Below are positions 44,717-57,335 of a stretch of DNA of 64,000 nt, piece after piece (within the stretch, counting starts at the first letter, position 1; every line of letters starts with the position of its first letter). Made by a program: the position numbers and the translations under genes. Below the pieces are notes generated by a model, which was not told the DNA's origin, searched no databases, and saw only the letters and a program-made list of their open reading frames with translations. This DNA comes from Isoetes taiwanensis (lineage: Eukaryota; Streptophyta; Lycopodiopsida; Isoetales; Isoetaceae), in the NCBI GenBank assembly GCA_021234155.1, contig JAJEKV010000035.1, positions 2,232,001 through 2,296,000 of the forward strand, written 5' to 3'.

Positions 44717-46985
44717 GTGACACTTCCTACCAAATATATGACGTCCCGTCGTACATCTCGCGGGAAATACCCTATCTAGACCAGCACACCTGCTGCATGG
44801 GCCCTTCGTCTGTCCCGCACCTAGGATGGCCATGGTGCAGGAAGGGAACATGAAGGTGTCTTGCGCCCCCTCTGCCTATGGGCTCCTATAATAGCGGAAG
44901 CATGCATATAACATCAACACTAGCAATACAATACCATATAATATAGTCAGCTACCTCGAAGGATAGTGCCATCCATCCATCCCACAATAGATCCATCATA
45001 GATATCAATATATCATCATCACATGAGCTCCTACATAGGCTCAGGCTGGGAAAAGTAGACTGATGGCTGGATAGAGCATGACTTGGGCTGGCAATAGACA
45101 ATGGCTATAAGGTTGACCACTCCATCCGCCCCTCCCGTGCATGCAGATGGGCTAAATCAGGCTATGTCATAACTGTAACCTGGTATGCATTCTCTTGGTA
45201 CCACCCAAGAAGACTACTCCGAGCTGCATCTCCCCCAGTCAATGAGGTAGGAAGGGTTGCATCTCACCTTCCTAGAGTGCAGTGGCTCAATAGGTGACTA
45301 ACGAATCGTGGCGACACACGTCCTTCCTCAACTGAACTCCCCAAAACAAGAGCCAAGCAAACACCTGTAACTCTTGAAAGTCAGGGTGACACCATTGACC
45401 CAGGAAGTGTCGGACCCATACTTGGCCCTCTCGAAGTGGCTGGCTATAAGCCTAGTCTGCTATGGGTCCCCAATAGCCTTGCTCAGCAGGGACCTCCCTT
45501 TACCTTGCCACTACCTATATTATGTACTATTCAGTCACTCCATAACCTCCATAGCCTGGTGGGCTCTATGCATAGGCCGCATATAATAGGAACTAAGGGG
45601 TCTAAACTAGGAGCATCATCTAAATAATGGCTACTAGGTACCCCCTTCTCAATACAAGAGGAGCAGATATAATCAACCAATATTCTATATCCACATGACA
45701 TGATAATAAATGAGGATAATATCGAATCCTAATCACATACATTTAACTTATAGTTAGGGTTTAAGATCCAAACTATGGGTTCTGAAATGGCTCTACTAGA
45801 GATACGAAATGCTAACTCATATGGAATCCTAACTTCCAGATGATCTACCAAGGAATCTACTCCAAATACCTGCTCCAGAGGAACTTCCACCTGCTCCTAG
45901 CATCTCCATCACTTTGCAAGTGGTTTGGAGGAGCTCGTATTCCTTCTGATGCATACACGCTCTTGGGAATGCTGAGCTATGTTGTGCTGATAACTGTTCA
46001 ACCTCTCTTCTTGAGAGTTAAGTCTAATCGCATTCATATGTGGGATCTATAATCCTATAATAATCAATTACATTGTTCTATTTGGTCCCTGCATGGTGCT
46101 CTTCTGTTGCTACTTGATCTTCAATCTCTAGGGCTAGAAGATTATCATGATCTTTCTGCAAGGAGATGGTGTTGTCGAGGTTGGTGTAACAACCCTAGAG
46201 AATTGGAGCTGAGAATGAGGAAGTTAGTTGCGGTCTGGCCGTACTCCTATTCTTGAGCAGTCTGGCCTTGATGGCTTGTAATTCCTCTTGAGTCAAAGCA
46301 TCTTTGCTTGAAGTCCAGATCTGATACTATCATGGGTTGTATGTTCTCGATGGTTGCCTCTAGGAGATATGCTTTTGTCCCATCTCTAGAAAACTCTTGA
46401 TATGACTAGTCATTGAAATCATCTACTTGTTGGTGGCAGAGTTGTAACAATATCCCGTCGATGTGAAGCACTTTCTTGTGACAATATGGCGATTGGAGAA
46501 TAGCCTTGGTTAGAAGATGTCCCTACCCTCATATGATCAATGGCATAAGTGCCCTAATGTCCATTGGCTATTGAGCCCTTCTTGGCAGTTCATGTATTTG
46601 TTCTTGATATCCAATTGTCCTTTCTGTGGTCTCTCCTTCTTTATTTGTGTTCGGGCTCCCCTGTTCACAGCCTTGATCTTTGGCCTACTGAAGCTTCCAC
46701 CATAAGGTTGTCCTCTGGTTTGGAATTCTTGATGTGGTCAAGTAACTTCCATGTTAAAGGGTCAAGGATCTGCAACAAAAGTTCACAAGGTCTATTTGAT
46801 GCCCTAAAGTTCCTATATTTGTGCCTTCTATCTGATCTAAATCCACATGACCATCTTAGCATTTTACATACAATTGTGAGCTGAGAAGCTACTTCTTTAC
46901 TGTCATGGGGTTGCGGGTATACTTGGTGTGCTGGACTAAATCCTATATTAGAAGGTTTTAGTGTAAGTCTGTAATGCATCACGCC
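44717..46985 (-). mobile_element. truncated, diverged relic of the 22-kb LTR family
   Basis: From tgtgacac at 44717 to about 46060 the minus strand follows the LTR at 40343-41990 from its 3' end back to about 280 bp short of its 5' end (shared: cgcactNtggNatctccat-like block, gggctcctat, teloward gttagggtt segment). From about 46070 to 46985 it matches the internal region at about 34767-35650 (for example caacctcgac-acaccatctc, and actNcaagcaaagatgctt). Internal sequence is joined straight to a 5'-shortened LTR, so a large deletion removed pol. Confidence 0.75.
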
Positions 46986-47089
46986 CTAAATCCGATGGCC
47001 AGAATTTGATTTGCCCTCAATTCGACGGCCGTGATTTGATTTGATTAGTTGACAGTGGGAATTTAACTAAAAAAAAAGGGCAACCCTAT

Positions 47090-48190
47090 CGAGCTTGCCC
47101 GGGATTAGGGAAAGCACCCTTACTCCATCGAGCTTAGCTTCTTCCCGGGCTCTCTTCCCATCAACCGGTTCCTCCTACAGGTCTGCAAATTGGAAAGTTA
47201 TGGTCGAGATTTAAAGAGTCTTTTTTTCAGGGTTGCTTCAAGGTCCGGCAGATCGGGAGGCCTACCAAAGCTTGCATCGGTTCGACCCCTCTGGAAGAAG
47301 CTAGAGACGAGCACTTATACAAATATGATGTTTTGGTCTATTTTGCACAATAGCAGCATGCAAAGTTTATGGCAGTCTGCTTGGCTATGGCGGCCAATAT
47401 CATCAAAGCAGAAGAAGGTTTGATTTTCTTCCACAGGGATAGTAAGCACAGATCATAGGCAGGGGTTGGCTTCTTTTGAACACAGATCTGGTGATGGCAA
47501 CTTGGGCAAGCTTTCAAGGCAGGAAACATTAGGCAAATCATGATAAGAACATGCTTTACCTACAGAGGGCATGTTGGGTTCATCATACGAATCTATGGCA
47601 GAGAAAAGTGAGAAATGTTTTCATGGCAAGCATCTTCGGCATCAAATACAGATGGTGACAGTTCGGCTATGGGAAGTGAAATCGGCAATCATTTTTCCTC
47701 CTAAGGAATATGCTTGAAGGAAGCATTAGTTCACTGGCTATGGAGCTATGACATAAGAAATAATGGGAAGATATGTATCAGGTCAGGATTCTCATTTTGA
47801 TCCATGAGTTTATACACTGAAATGGGAAACACTGAAAATCTCAATTTGTGCAAGAGATTTATCTCTTCATAATTGAAGAAATGCAAGGATCATGACTTAC
47901 TACATGAATTATTTAGGCCACTTTTTAATGTAGCAAGGTCATGGATGTCGGAGAGACTGTCAAATGTTTCTGAGCCTCTTTTCCAGTGTACAAGACACTT
48001 GCAAAGGGGATTGCCCAGTTTCCTAGGAGGCAATGGCCATTGAAGCTTGAAGCTGGAAACATTTCAGAGCTTATGGTATTTTGTATGGTCTGTGGTGATA
48101 ATGTACACAAAGATAGCTTTGAGAGATGGAGTAGCAAGGGTTCCGGTGTTGCTACATGTATCTATTGCAGAGCTGTTTGTAGTGTTTGAG
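47090..48190 (+). pseudogene. gene-like segment with possible terminal exon
   Basis: Around 47400-47715 short stretches read like protein (GLASFEHRSGDGNLGKLSRQ, then a TGA TAA, then EGMLGSSYESMAEKSEKC) interrupted by stops. At 47985 a clean acceptor (cctcttttccag) opens a frame to TGA at 48189 (KTLAKGIAQFPRRQWPLKLE) with Cys pairs FCMVCG and CIYCRAVC that could bind zinc. No family recognised. Either a decayed gene or chance. Confidence 0.25.
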
Positions 48191-48307
48191 ACACACCTGT
48201 GCTCATTTTGTTTTCTACTGTATTACTGAGAATGAAATTTTGCAAAGTTGCCATCTAGTGCATTATTGAGTAATAAGGGCCAGAAATATATGTGATGGAC
48301 ATGCTGC

Positions 48308-48585
48308 AGATCTGTATGGACTTCCATTTTTATATTTTGAAGGTATTTTGTGCAGGTCAAGCTTTGTTACATTTTTTTTCTTCTGAAAAATTTCTCAAAT
48401 GGCCATATTACAGCTTGCTCAGCTTTCTTATATTTTACATTTTACAGCTGGCAGCAAACACGTGCAGATCTGTATCTGTATGGACTTCCATTCTTATGTT
48501 TTGAAGGTATTTCGTGCACGTCAGGCTTTCTTACATTTATTTCTTCTGAAATTTTTCTAAATGGTCATCTTCTCATAGCATTTTC
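48308..48585 (+). repeat. tandem duplication of about 165 bp
   Basis: gcagatctgtatNNN...tatggacttccatt, ttttgaaggtatttNgtgca and ttctgaaa-ttctNaaatgg occur in order at about 48308 and about 48463. It abuts the Helitron end at 48602. Confidence 0.7.
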
Positions 48586-49170
48586 TATTTACATTACATG
48601 ACTAGTAACAGTGCCCAGCGTTGCTGGGCATAAGTTAAAAATGTGTAAATGATGTCCAAGAGAATGATGAGATGCCATAGCAAATTGGATTTAGCTTAGT
48701 ATTCCTTTTTGACCATTAAGAATCTCTAATATCTATGTGAAATTCTAGAATAGTTTTTAAAAACATAGCGTATTCTAAGGCTCTTTCCTTCTGCTCCAGC
48801 CTTTAATTTCTAACAAAATAATATGTGAAATTCTGGAATAGTTTTTAAAAACATAGCGTATTTTAAGGCTATTTCCTTTTGCTCCAGTCTTTAATCTCTA
48901 ACAAAATAATAACAATAGTATTCCTCCATGTTGAAGTAAAGTACCCTCTTTGCACTTAGAAGATTACCCTCTTGTGCACGTAGAAGATCAAGGTAGAGAG
49001 ATCCAATGTCATCGTTGTCATCGTGCAGATCATATTACTCGAGTATATCCCCCCTTGCCTATGCCAAAATCATATGTTGTCTGGCTTAGCAACAACATGA
49101 ACGTGCCCCCATCCTAACCAATGAGATTAGAACCCCTACGTTCAAATGCATGCACATACATACATAATAA

Positions 49171-49198
49171 CTAATAAATCAAGCCCAGCATTGCTGGG
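49171..49198 (-). other. degenerate Helitron 3' end
   Basis: Hairpin CCCAGCAATGCTGGG followed by TTAGT on the minus strand, in place of CTAGT. Same family as the ends at 48602, 52583 and 55979. Confidence 0.55.
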
Positions 49199-50367
49199 TT
49201 AATGTTAAAAACCTATTAATGAAGTTATTGAATTCAATCCGCATATAGCCTACTTAATAGGGTACACGATCAACTAAGTTGCTGAGATGACGTTGGAAAC
49301 GTGTTAAGGATCTCACTCAATTTAGTACATATATCAACAAAATATGTTTCGGGTTTGGCTTTGAACCCTTTTCCTAATATTCAACATTAGGGAGTTGTTT
49401 TATAAAGACTTTTACAAATAATGTTGTAATATGAGGTCTTTTTGTGCTTTGGGTTTTTACAAATAATGTTTAATAACAAATGTCGCATTATACATTGTGA
49501 GCGAAGGGTTCTAAATAACAAAAGTTGAATTACAAATTGTTTTGTGGCTCAAGGGTCCTAAACATTTCTTTGTATGTCATCCACCCACGTGGAGACAATA
49601 AATACCGACTCATGAACTTCAATGTGAAACAAATCTTTGTCTTTTTTTTCTTAATTTTCTTGTAATGCTTAGGTAGTTTATTTTCTATATCAAGAATGAA
49701 CAATAAAAAGCACTTTGCAAAGGAACATGTTACCTCTTCGCATTCCAAATCTAGATGGTATTATAGAAGAAAATAAAATGGTTTAGTACCACTTATTCCA
49801 AATTGAAATAGCTGGTTACATCTTTTTCATCATTTGAACTTTTCATTTTCTCATGTATTTTGGGGCTTTGTGTTTTAGCTCTCATCCACAAATGCCTTAA
49901 GAAATAGTCATCACATACTACTATTGTTCCATTTTGAACGTTGGTCCAAGATCTCATTCCTCTCTGGTGTCTTCATCCAAAAACCCTTTAGACAATCTGT
50001 CCCAAATTACTCTCAATTTCCATTCAACTCTGTATTCATCTCTTTTGTAAGAATGTATCTCAATACAATGTAACAAAGGATTTGTGAAAATACTATTTGC
50101 AACTGTGCAAAGTCATTATATATGACAATGGGAAGATTTAGGTCATGTGACTGGTATCATCTCATAATACTAATGATGGACAATATTGTGTATTCCAATC
50201 CAGCATTTATCACCAGAACATTGCAATGATGTATTATAAAAAGCCATGTGCAAATGCCACAAAAGAGAAGCTGCTGATGCGTCTAATTCCATAAGAAAAA
50301 TAATGTCTTTACCAATGACAATAAAAGATCATGCTGTATACAAAATCAACCAATACTGCTTGTACAT

Positions 50368-51130
50368 GGGATATAGTACCCGCAAAAACATTCGGGGAAT
50401 AGGGAACTTTACATATGGCAAAACTAACACTTATATCTTGGCTCAAATTGCAACAATTGCAGGCTAGCCAGTCTAGATGTAGAATATTTTCTGGCAGTAC
50501 TGTAGAACATGAATAAAAGAGGTGTGTAGAGGCCAGACTCCATCATGATCTTTCAACATTGTTTTGGATGCAATGCCTAAATCCCTCATTGCAACGGTTC
50601 ATCTGTGAAGCTATCCTAACTAACTACCTCAGCAATCTCATAGGAACGAAATGGGCAATTTAATTCCTTTCCCAATGTTCTTCTGGTCTACAAACCCCGA
50701 CTGAACGTTGCATCTAATCTCTATCATCTAGTGCAATCTAGGATATAGTACCTGGAAAAACATTGGGGGGATCAAGCATAAGAAACTTACAATTATACCT
50801 TAGCTCAAATTGCAACGAATACAGACTGGCCAATCTAGATGCAGAATATCTTCAGTGTAGAACATGAATAAAAGAACTGCATAGAACTCCATGATAATCT
50901 TCCAGTATTGTTTTGGATGCAACACCTAAATTCAACTCCATGATAATCTTCTAGTATTGTTTTGGATGCAACACCTAAATTCATCATTGCAGGGTATTAT
51001 CTGTGAAGCTAAAGAAAGAAGAAAGAGCAAGGCATCCCGACTAACTACCTGAGTAATCTCGTAGTAATGAACATGGCAATTTCATTCCTTTGCCAATATT
51101 CTGCCTGTCTACGAACCCCGACTGAACAGC
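50368..51130 (+). repeat. tandem duplication of about 372 bp inside H2
   Basis: Units begin ggatatagtaccNgNaaaaacattNgggg at about 50368 and about 50740. They share cttNgctcaaattgcaacNa, cNagtctagatgNagaatat-like blocks and accccgactgaac. The second unit also carries an internal duplication of about 49 bp (50886-50983). Confidence 0.8.
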
Positions 51131-52079
51131 TGCAAGCATCATTCAATGCAATCTATAGTGGCCTTGAACAGCTTGCTCTAGCATAGCCAGCAATTATAAA
51201 CAGTTATCTGGATCCTAAATCCGTCGACCACCCTAAATATGAACGGCCTCTGAAAACCCTGAAAACCCTAAAATCTGACTCTGGAGTAGAGCCCTGATTT
51301 TGAAATATATTTCTTCTGCCCATTCTCTGTTATTGATTTAACACTACAACTGGGCTTAGGAAGAAGAGCAAGTTTGTGAAGAAAACAACCCCATGTGCAT
51401 TTTGCTAAGACCTGAAACCGCTTTGACTATTCAAAAAACATAAATTAGAAACCGCTTCATATAAGATGCATCAGTTTCTGCAACTGTAAGGCTATGGCTT
51501 GCTACTGAAAAAAAAAAGGATTCGTGCCCAAGGCATTGTTGCTTACTCTCAAAATGTTCTTGCTCCACATTATTATCTCTGTATCTGCAAAGGACAAACC
51601 ACCAAATACTTGGATGAATAGCAACAAAGGATGAATTAATCTTTTGGATGCATCTGAAACAGCATAGTTTTGTATGGTTTACCATTTGCAGAGCAGTCTA
51701 AGAGTGGTCCAATATGGCTGTTGATCAGATATGCATCAAGTAGATGAAGGAACAATTGGTCCTCTATATCATCATGCCACCCTGACAATCCCAAGAACTC
51801 ATTGTTTTACCTGTATCCTGTTACACAGATCTATAGAAACATAAGGTAGATTCTCCTCTGTCATGATTCTTACCCAATAACAAAACGTGCTCTGCATCAG
51901 GCATTGAATATGGAAGGACCGCAACTGTAGAAGGATCTATGATAAATGCTCCATAGACTGTATCCCCCAGCCATGCATTATAAACAGGCTAGAAAAGCAT
52001 CCCCCTTGCTGGTCTGGGACTGTAGAATTATATACATCGGATCTGCCAGTTTGTATTGCAAGCTAGCCGATGAAGCCAT

Positions 52080-52385
52080 GTGCATTTGCAGAATCAACAC
52101 ATAATGCAATGTTGGACTTTCCAATTTCTTGCCATAAAGATCTTAACATGGCATCGCAACACAAATTATATCAATAACTCAGACTTCGGCGTGCTGATCT
52201 GCCATGGCCGAGAGCTAGGAAAGAAGTCGGGGCTTGAACTGAAAAAGCCAACTCAGAAACTCCGCTATCTTCCACAGCTCCACTTGCAGGGAATTCCATT
52301 TGGGGTTCGTCCTTTTGGATTTGAAGCTGAAGTTGAGAAGTGGGCTGAAGGGGCTAAGAATGAAGAGGAGGCAGAATCCCCATAG
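52080..52385 (+). CDS. unrecognised ORF inside H2, possible captured fragment
   Basis: 101 codons. The C-terminal half looks protein-like and charged (GLELKKPTQKLRYLPQLHLQ, then FGFEAEVEKWAEGAKNEEEA). It lies near the 5' end of the Helitron and antisense to it. Helitrons often carry captured gene pieces, but no parent gene is recognised. Confidence 0.2.
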   Translation: MHLQNQHIMQCWTFQFLAIKILTWHRNTNYINNSDFGVLICHGRELGKKSGLELKKPTQKLRYLPQLHLQGIPFGVRPFGFEAEVEKWAEGAKNEEEAESP

Positions 52386-52582
52386 CCATTCCGAGACTGC
52401 CATCGCCCAGCATTTCGGATTCAGCATTCTGAGATTCCGGATCACGATCCCGTTTGTTCCAGCGCAAAAAAAAACCTAATGACCTTTTTCTATATTTTTG
52501 GGTTCCTAGGTGTCCAAATCTCAACCCTAAATCTCAGCCTTTGGATTTAGGGCTGGGTCCAACACTTAACACTATAACATTA

Positions 52583-55500
52583 CTAGTTAGGGTGCCCAGC
52601 GTTGCTGGGCTAATGTTTATAAACTCTAAATGATTAAGCCGCAACACAGCTTGTGTTATATTGGGAGTTACAAAGACCCTTGATTTGAAGAAACTAATAC
52701 AATGCTATGGCAAACATTTCTCTTCACTAACCCACTTATTTTATTAGTTTGAAAAAGTAAACGGGCGTCTAGTGATGCCAAGCATTAGAATAGAATAGAA
52801 TAATGTAAACTTGAATAATATATTGGAGTTTCTCATGAATATTGGCATGGGAAGGTTGTCAAGTTCCTCCTAGAGAGGTATTAAACCTGTAAAACAAAAA
52901 ACAATGAACCTCCAGGGGAGATTCATGTGGGAAGGCATAGAAAACCACTTAAGTGACCGACAACAAAAAAAGAAGATATCCATTGATTTTTAATAATTTA
53001 CTGCAATAATCCATGCTATAATAATCCATGCAAAAATACCCAATGATATAATGTTTCCTTTAGTTTTATGCCAACATAAAGTATGCTTTCATACTACATA
53101 TTGTACTTGCCATCATAATCCATGCTAGTGCAGATGTATCATGGTATAATTCCATAGGAAATTGCCCATCTTCGCTGGGCGATCCATAAAAAAATATTGA
53201 TGGCATAGCTTAATGTTGTACCTGTGAATGATAGGCTCATGATACTACTATGCATTAGCTACACTCTCATAATTTGTGTAGGTTGTGACTTGTGTTGCCA
53301 ATGGGACTTGAATGCCCCGCCAAGGTTTTGGTTCGCTCATAATATGTGTGCGTATTTGTGGCTTTATTGACGTGAATATGGAATTGACATCGAATATTCA
53401 ACCTCGGTATATCATTTTTAACTTTTAAACAAAAGATATAGTTAAGCATTGGAGAGCTTTACCATATTGATGTGGTTAATGTTTCAACTACTTATTTTCC
53501 ATTATACTGCTATTTGCAAAACATGGGAGGGTTATTTTGATAGAACACAAATATACATCCAAGGCACAAAATATACAACCTCTATTGTTTCTTAGTGACA
53601 GTCTAAACAATGAGCAATATAATAATCCCCTTTGAGCAATATAATAATCCCCTTAAAAAATATACTGATAATGTCTACCGGCCTGCAAAGTCTGAAAGCT
53701 AAGGACTTTCAGATGATACGGATTCTTTTTATTGCTTTACTTCACACTAAATTGTACATAGCCACCATTTGTTATAGAGCTTTGATAGTTTTGAAATTGA
53801 TAACGTCATTCCCAATTTGCCATTTAAAGGAATTCCAGAGCCCTATGTTCCTTGGAATTTCTTTGACTGCATTTGATGGCACAAAACATGCATTCATCTA
53901 TCGAGTTTCATCTTGACCAAGGGCATTTGCTGTAGCATTAGTAGAAATCCTCTGGTGCAACTGCTAGTAGGGATCGATCCTTCAAAACCACATTAAAAAG
54001 CATTGCCATACTTAGTGGCTGCGCTATGGAGTTGTTTCTGTGCAAAAAGCACTCTCCTCAAAGCGGGTTCAATACTATGACATTTGTCCCTCTAAGACAC
54101 TCACTTCACCAGATTTGGGATTAAAAATCTTGAAAGGGTTGTTTTGCCAAGAGTGCTGCAATGTTTAGAAGCCTGGTAACATGTAAAAACATGAGTCCCA
54201 ACAATCAAGAAAAAGCTTCAAACAGGGCAGAATGCAGAATTAAAGTAGAGATACCAAAGAAAAATGAAGAAGGATTTATTTACATTCTTGAATGAGAAAT
54301 CAAAACTGCACCAGAGCTACCAAGTGTTCCCGAGCTGCTAATCCAAGTATTACAACACCATCCCTCTTTTCTGTGGGTTACCATGCTAATTTCCTTTTGT
54401 GTTATTCAACAGTGGTACATAAATGGGTTACAATATGCAAAAATACTCACATCCACTGAATAAGCACATCCATACACGATGTGTTCATAGATACTGTAAG
54501 CAAATTTCATGTCATGTTTAACCACAAAATACATCACGAATCGAAACATGAGATCCAACCTCTACACATCGTTTACGATATGCAATGGCTCCATTTCAAT
54601 ATCTCAGAATAAGCATGTCAACCTCTGAATAGCCGCTTCCAAACTTGCCTACAAAATGTTGTCATGAGCTGTTTAAATATGGAGAACCAACTTAATTTTA
54701 AATGCAATAACAAACACTACAACTGGAGAACCAAGTTAATTTTAAATGAAATAACAAATAATTCAACTGTTTCTTGGTTTGATGGGAGCAATGGAAGTGC
54801 AAAGTTGCCGCTTGAGGACATAAGTAGTGATGCTTGCTTGGGAAGAACCTGAAATGCATCAAAGTAGCATAATCAGATGGTGTTGCATGTATACTACTGG
54901 TTATGGTATCCTGCTTCTACTTGATTCTAAGGAGCCAAACCCATCTTCAGAGTTGAGAAAATTAGCCCATCTAGGATAGCCATCTAGGATAGCCTCAAGG
55001 AGTTTCTCATCATGCCAAATCGCATCACATTTTGAACCAGGTAGTTGAATTTTCAAGAGGAACTTTTGGAATGAAAATAAGAATATGTGCATTATCTAAT
55101 CAACGAAGAGACAGACCTCATCCGGAACCATACGATGTGCATTATGAGGAAAGACGTTACCAAGATTGAGCCACAAAAAACAAATTCTGTGGCCCCATAC
55201 ATGTATGTCGGAACGCATGATCCAAGCAGCAACCTCGCATCTGAGCAGAACCACTGCATCATTGCCATGATCTACCGTGATAGCCAGCCAAGCTCCCAGG
55301 ATCTGCAAAAAGGCACAAATTGGGTTTTAGGGTAATGGATTTCAACCATTTATATTCTTTCATCTTTTTACATGGCCGAGCTGATGCGAGCTTTGACAGG
55401 TCGGCCCCCTGATCCTCTCTAACCCTAGCCATGCCATAGCAAATAATAACACCTTAGCCACTCTACAAATCTCAGCCCTCGGGTTGTTGCTGGGATCCAT

Positions 55501-55967
55501 GTGCAAGCATTCAAAATCGTGGCTTCCCAAAATGGTTTCTGCTCTCCCAAGCTTTTTCTAGGTAAAACAAAACACCCCAAACAGAAAAAGAGGACCAGAA
55601 TCGGATCCATTCTACTGCTTCGGGGGCCATTCTACTGCTCTGGAGCAACAGTGTTGGTTCTCTTCTGTGTTCTGCACGCCGAAAGAGCTTTTCGGGTGTG
55701 GCTACCGGAAGTAGAGGCAAGCAGAACTGAGATACGATGCCCATAGCCACACCCTAAAATAAAATTAAATTAAATTAAGGGTTAAAAAAAGGTCAAATTC
55801 GTGTGGCATCTTCGTAAAATAAAAGGGCTTCATGTGGACCATTGAAAAGGGGAGATCACATTTAAAAAAAGGGACTTTGTTTGGACCCTTAGATCTGGTT
55901 AGGTCATTTATGGCCATCGGATCTAGGGCTGGATCCAACACTTACAGTATAACATTATTATATAGGA
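52583..55967 (-). mobile_element. Helitron H1, nested, 3.4 kb
   Basis: The minus strand starts TCCTATATAATAATG (55967) after an A and ends with hairpin GCCCAGCAACGCTGGGC (52594-52610), seven bases, then CTAG (52586-52583) and a T. This meets Helitron rules: 5' TC, 3' hairpin plus CTRR, insertion between A and T, no target duplication. No Rep/helicase domain was found, so it depends on another copy. A degenerate hairpin of the same type lies inside (about 53162-53178). Confidence 0.75.
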
Positions 55968-56332
55968 TAATATAAAGACTAGTAAACGTGTGCTCGGCAT
56001 TGCCGGGCTAATGTCCTGGCATATGTTTTTACTCATTCTTTAATGTCCATATCTGCAACTTCCGTGCATATCTTGATATTCGCCAAGATTGACATTATTT
56101 GCTTTTGTACTTATTTTTGTTATTGAAATTGTTTAATGACTGTATCATAACTTTGTGTTTATAAATTTCAGTAGAGAAAACAATATTTATAAGAAATGTG
56201 GGGAGCGATTAATTTGCCTCCAAAGATAAAAAATTGGAAAGACGTTATAAAACTTATGCTCAAAATGTCATCCTTAGAAGTAGTGAAACACATCAACAAA
56301 AAATAGGTACAAAAATGCAAAACACAAAAATA

Positions 56333-56382
56333 CTTGGCTTGCAAGCAAGAGGTCCTGGGTTCGATCCCCAGCCTGTCCACCC
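56333..56382 (+). other. 3' half of a tRNA-like sequence
   Basis: An anticodon-arm-like stem with loop CTTGCAA (anticodon TGC, alanine if real), a 5-base variable loop AGGTC, and a perfect T-arm (CTGGG, TTCGATC, CCCAG). There is no D-arm and no 5' acceptor strand upstream, so it is not a working tRNA gene. Confidence 0.55.
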
Positions 56383-56414
56383 AATCATAGAAAACGGATT
56401 TCTTAACGACGTTA

Positions 56415-56626
56415 CATTTGATCCAACAAAGAGACCTATTCCCACCAGCACTTGGGATTGTGCATTTGATCCAACAAAGAGACCTATTCCCACCAGCACT
56501 TGGGATTGTGCATTCTCTGCACTTGCTGCCATTCCAGATAGGATTGTGCATTTGATCCAACAAAGAGACCTATTCCCACCAGCACTTGGGATTGTGCATT
56601 CTCTGCACTTGCTGCCATTCCAGATA
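56415..56626 (+). repeat. 48-bp repeats with an alternating 30-38-bp unit
   Basis: A 48-bp unit starting catttgatccaac and ending gggattgtg occurs at 56415, 56463 and 56549. A second unit, cattctctgcacttgctgcc and on, follows the second and third copies (56511, 56597). Confidence 0.9.
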
Positions 56627-56759
56627 CTACATGCCACAAGTTGCTTGAGAAGTCTATTTAAGGACTAACAAGATTTCAAACGTTGGGACATTCCAGATAC
56701 TACATGCCACAAGTTGCTTGAGAAGTCTATTTAAGGACTAACAAGATTCCAAACATTGA
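56619..56759 (+). repeat. tandem duplication of about 72 bp
   Basis: attccagatactacatgcc to about caaacNttg is repeated from about 56691, directly following the 48-bp repeat block. Confidence 0.85.
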
Positions 56760-56838
56760 CATTTCAAAACTTCTCCAAGAATTAAGAAAAGTGAATGAAA
56801 AGTACATGACAACCAAGAAGATACTAAATAATCAGTAA

Positions 56839-57090
56839 ATGCCCGCTGTTTACATCAAATCAAATGATTTCAAAAGTCTTAACCATTCCAAAATATGGTC
56901 CTATAAACTTTATAGCAAGTCTAGTGATTTAATAGAACATGAGTCTACTTCTAATAAAGAATGCTTACCTAGTATGAGCAAGTCTGGTGAACCATTAGAA
57001 CATGAGTCTACTTCTAATAAAGAATGCTTATCTAGTATCAGCAGTGCATCAGGTAGGCAACCAACAACAGAAAGAACCAAGCCCCATTAA
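56839..57090 (+). pseudogene. Ser-rich ORF with in-frame 63-bp repeat
   Basis: 83 codons. Two 63-bp units (56914-56976, 56977-57039) give two similar 21-residue repeats (both contain EHESTSNKECL). The period is a multiple of three and the frame stays open, so the segment may once have been coding. It lies upstream of, and on the same strand as, the GARP fragment. It could be another part of the same captured gene, but this is not shown. Confidence 0.35.
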
Positions 57091-57335
57091 TTCCAGGGTC
57101 CTTATACTTCACGCTTCTGTGCTCTTAAGAAATCTGCGACAAACCTTACATTGCTCGATGCCTCCATACTCGATGCAGACCATTCTGCTGCCTCCAAACA
57201 CCTGCGCAAGCATTTCCATATCATAGTCTGGATGAAAGAAAAAAGAATGAAAATCAAAAGGGAAGGGGATTGAGACATCGTGCTAGTATTTTGGCACACT
57301 AGGGGCAGGAAGCAGTGGTGCTCTTTCACAAGGAA

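Larger units (their letters stand above)
48602..52582 (-). mobile_element. Helitron H2 (main part)
   Basis: On the minus strand the 3' end has the hairpin GCCCAGCAACGCTGGGC (48612-48628) six bases before CTAG (48602-48605) and a T. The 5' end is split by H1: TCTTTATATTA lies at 55978-55968 and TAATGTTATAGTG resumes at 52582. The joined start resembles H1's own start. No Rep/helicase ORF, so non-autonomous. It contains an older, degenerate 3' end at about 49171-49198 and a 370-bp tandem repeat. Confidence 0.6.

Noticed and set aside
57109-57227. Minus-strand terminal exon (EMLAQVFGGSRMVCIEYGG) after a good acceptor
   Set aside because: Short, unrecognised, with no partner exon. The acceptor-like pyrimidine tract could be chance.
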